Positions 62,685 through 64,000 of a stretch of 64,000 nt of DNA are shown here, piece by piece. The DNA lies in assembly GCF_030385785.1 (NCBI RefSeq), contig NZ_JAUEDK010000019.1:1-64000 (forward strand). The letters are read 5' to 3'. A model generated the notes under the pieces. That model saw only the letters and a list, made by a program, of their open reading frames with translations. It was not told the DNA's origin and made no database searches. Source of the DNA: Crenobacter oryzisoli (lineage in GTDB: Bacteria > Pseudomonadota > Gammaproteobacteria > Burkholderiales > Chromobacteriaceae). Each line of letters starts with the position of its first letter. Positions within the stretch are counted from its first letter, which is position 1. Both the position numbers and the translations under genes were made by a program.

Positions 62685-63773
62685 ATGCACGTTCCGTTTA
62701 TCGAATTCCATCGCTATGACAGCGTCACCGGGCGCTACCTCGGCCCAGTGCCGGCCTACCTCGATCCGCTGGAGAGCAGTGACGAGCAACCTGTCTACGC
62801 GGCTCCCGCGAATGCCATTGCCGCATCGCCGGCCGGAGAGTTGGCTCCGTGCCAGTCCTACCGGCTTAACGCGGCCGGGGATGCCTGGGACGTGGTGCCC
62901 GACTACAGCCAGGCCGAAATCTGGGATACCACAACCGGGTTGCGCTGTGCGCCCACTGCGTTTGGCGAGTCCTTGCCGGCCAATTTGGCCACCGACCCGC
63001 CGCCGGCCACCGGCGAATATCAGGCATGCGAATGGGACACCAAGAAGCGCCGCTGGCGTCTGGTGCCGGACTACTCCGGCGCGGTATTGCGCTCGACCGA
63101 GACAACTGCCCTAGTTCCGTCGCCGCCACGCGGCCTGCCGCTGCCAGCCAAAGTCACGGCGGTGCCGCTGCCGATCATGGCCCCAAAGGAGGCGGCACAA
63201 TGGGACGTCGTGCAGGAGGCGTGGCAGATCGTACCGGACCATCGCGGCGAAACGTGGTATCGCACCGCAGACGGCTCCCCGACCATGCTGGCCGAGATCG
63301 GCGCTGTGCCGGATGGGCTGACCCAATTACCGCCGCCATCGCGCCATCACCACTGGGACGGTGCTGGCTGGATACTCGACGAAGCTGGCACAGTAGCCCT
63401 GCTGGCGGAGCAGAGAGAAGCCGCTGCTGCTGCCGTGACCCAATGGAAAGAGGCCCAGATCGCCGCCGGCACCGTGTTCGAGTTCGACGGGCACCGCTGG
63501 GATGGTGGCCTGACGGTGCGCTACCAGATGGCGTCGACCATCGCAGCGGCCGAGCAGATCGGCCTGCCGACGGGGTTCTTCTGGACCGACGCGGACGACC
63601 GGGACGTGGCCGTCACCCTGGACCAACTCAAGGCGCTGCAGTCAGCGCACGAATTGGCCATGGTGGCGCGCGGCTGGGAGATTCATGCCCGGCAGCGCGA
63701 GATGAAACGCGAGGTCGCGGAAATGACACTGGAACAGCTGGCCGAGTTTGTGCCGTGCTGGCCAAAGCACTAG
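62685..63773 (+). CDS. Tail-fibre accessory protein with DUF4376-like C-terminus
   Basis: The 362-residue product lies where P2 carries its fibre assembly gene G. The first 230 residues hold three related units centred on AWDVVPDYSQAEIWDTTTG, RWRLVPDYSGAVLRSTETT and AWQIVPDHRGETWYRTADG. The C-terminal 110 residues (AGTVFEFDGHRWDGGLTVRY, PTGFFWTDADDRDVAVTLDQ) match the DUF4376 domain of fibre-associated phage proteins. It may be a fibre chaperone or a fibre-tip part. The bidirectional hairpin at 63796 follows. Confidence 0.8.
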   Translation: MHVPFIEFHRYDSVTGRYLGPVPAYLDPLESSDEQPVYAAPANAIAASPAGELAPCQSYRLNAAGDAWDVVPDYSQAEIWDTTTGLRCAPTAFGESLPANLATDPPPATGEYQACEWDTKKRRWRLVPDYSGAVLRSTETTALVPSPPRGLPLPAKVTAVPLPIMAPKEAAQWDVVQEAWQIVPDHRGETWYRTADGSPTMLAEIGAVPDGLTQLPPPSRHHHWDGAGWILDEAGTVALLAEQREAAAAAVTQWKEAQIAAGTVFEFDGHRWDGGLTVRYQMASTIAAAEQIGLPTGFFWTDADDRDVAVTLDQLKALQSAHELAMVARGWEIHARQREMKREVAEMTLEQLAEFVPCWPKH

Positions 63774-63790
63774 CTCACCAGGAATTGACA

Positions 63791-63820
63791 GCAAAAAGCC
63801 CCGCAAACGCGGGGCTTGTT
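63791..63820 (+). terminator. Terminator after the fibre operon
   Basis: AAGCCCCGC (63796-63804) pairs with GCGGGGCTT (63809-63817) round AAAC; A5 stands before it and TTGTT after. It can serve the rightward fibre genes and, through the A-run, the leftward gene that ends at 63838. Confidence 0.8.
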
Positions 63821-63837
63821 CCTTGTGACGCAACCAG

Positions 63838-64000
63838 CTAATTGGCCGTTGGCTCTATCTGCGACGCTTCGAACTGCAAGGCGCTACTCACAGACGACAT
63901 GAAAAACTTCAGCGTCGGGTCATCGTGAAAATCCGCCATGGCCGACCCCATGCCAGCCAGGCACGCGCACAGGTTTTCCAAGGTATCGGCCGGGCTACAG
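63838..64000 (-). CDS. Partial leftward hypothetical gene at the window end
   Basis: A minus-strand frame open to the window edge ends TAG at 63838. It reads SPADTLENLCACLAGMGSAM, ADFHDDPTLKFFMSSVSSAL and QFEASQIEPTAN. Composition is protein-like and it stops 20 bp before a hairpin usable in that direction. It would be a reversed cargo gene after the fibre module. I do not recognise a family, and its start is outside the window. Confidence 0.5.
   Translation of the reverse strand, partial: CSPADTLENLCACLAGMGSAMADFHDDPTLKFFMSSVSSALQFEASQIEPTAN

Larger units (their letters stand above)
49132..64000. mobile_element. P2-like prophage, structural and lysis modules (continues past the window)
   Basis: Gene order equals P2: Q and P leftward; O, N, M, L, X, lysis genes, R, S, V, W, J, I, H rightward. 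The sheath, tube, tape measure and late tail genes should follow beyond 64000. Integrase, repressor and replication gene A are not found left of Q, where P2 would have them. Reading frames are all intact in the visible part. No cos site or attachment repeat was recognised. Confidence 0.92.

Noticed and set aside
49132-64000. Mu-like or lambda-like prophage
   Set aside because: The divergent Q-P / O-N-M-L-X order, gpV-W-J-I-H block and late operators match P2, not Mu or lambda.
1-64000. CRISPR arrays
   Set aside because: No regular repeat-spacer pattern was seen. The only regular arrays are the TPR-coding repeats and the 11-bp minisatellite.

Overview
The window looks like part of a betaproteobacterial chromosome, most likely from the Neisseriales (Chromobacterium-like). 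Supporting signs are the high GC content, the tmRNA tag ANDETYALAA, the ybeD-lipB-lipA block downstream of a dacC-type gene, twin periplasmic parvulins, twin c'-type cytochromes and a phasin. This is inferred from gene content and motifs; no search was run.

Layout. 1-1049 is a complete IS1595-type insertion sequence. 1.1-9.3 kb is a cluster for D-amino-acid and cell-wall peptide salvage: a broken LysR regulator, an M20 amidohydrolase, a dipeptide-binding protein, DadA, a beta-lactamase-like hydrolase, an LD-carboxypeptidase and a D-Ala-D-Ala dipeptidase. Three of these seven genes carry reading-frame lesions. 9.4-22.1 kb is ordinary chromosome: LysE exporter, Ca2+/H+ antiporter, PAS chemoreceptor, GMP reductase, ParA-like ATPase, YigZ, NfeD/QmcA pair, YciB-YciI-BolA, two parvulins and an enoyl-CoA hydratase. 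Two short non-autonomous elements lie in it, one inside the guaC terminator. 22.4-27.2 kb holds a zinc-uptake operon in the order zur, COG0523 GTPase, small membrane ORF, znuC, znuB, znuA, with a Zur box upstream of zur. 27.2-41.5 kb carries c'-type cytochromes, a DsbA-fold isomerase, a phasin, cytochrome b561, an MFS transporter, a Fur-box-preceded IutA-like receptor, lipA/lipB/ybeD, dacC, ilvA and gph.

ssrA (tmRNA, 41550-41913) marks the start of an accessory stretch. It contains a long hairpin, an 11-bp minisatellite, a deleted IS5-family element, a two-gene membrane module whose second protein ends in an ATP-synthase-b-like segment, a YedK relic, and a 1122-residue membrane-anchored protein with about 22 near-identical TPRs.

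From 49.1 kb to the window end is a P2-like prophage in P2 order: Q and P leftward; O, N, M, L, X, lysis genes, R, S, V, W, J, I, H and tail-fibre accessory gene rightward. Two matching dyads (52032 and 58079) look like Ogr-type late operators. No integrase, repressor or replication gene lies to the left of Q, so the early arm is missing, displaced or outside the window. The accessory genes sit where P2-type phages carry their variable cargo, so the TPR protein and the AtpF-like pair are the best candidates for an undescribed system; nothing in the sequence proves a function for them.
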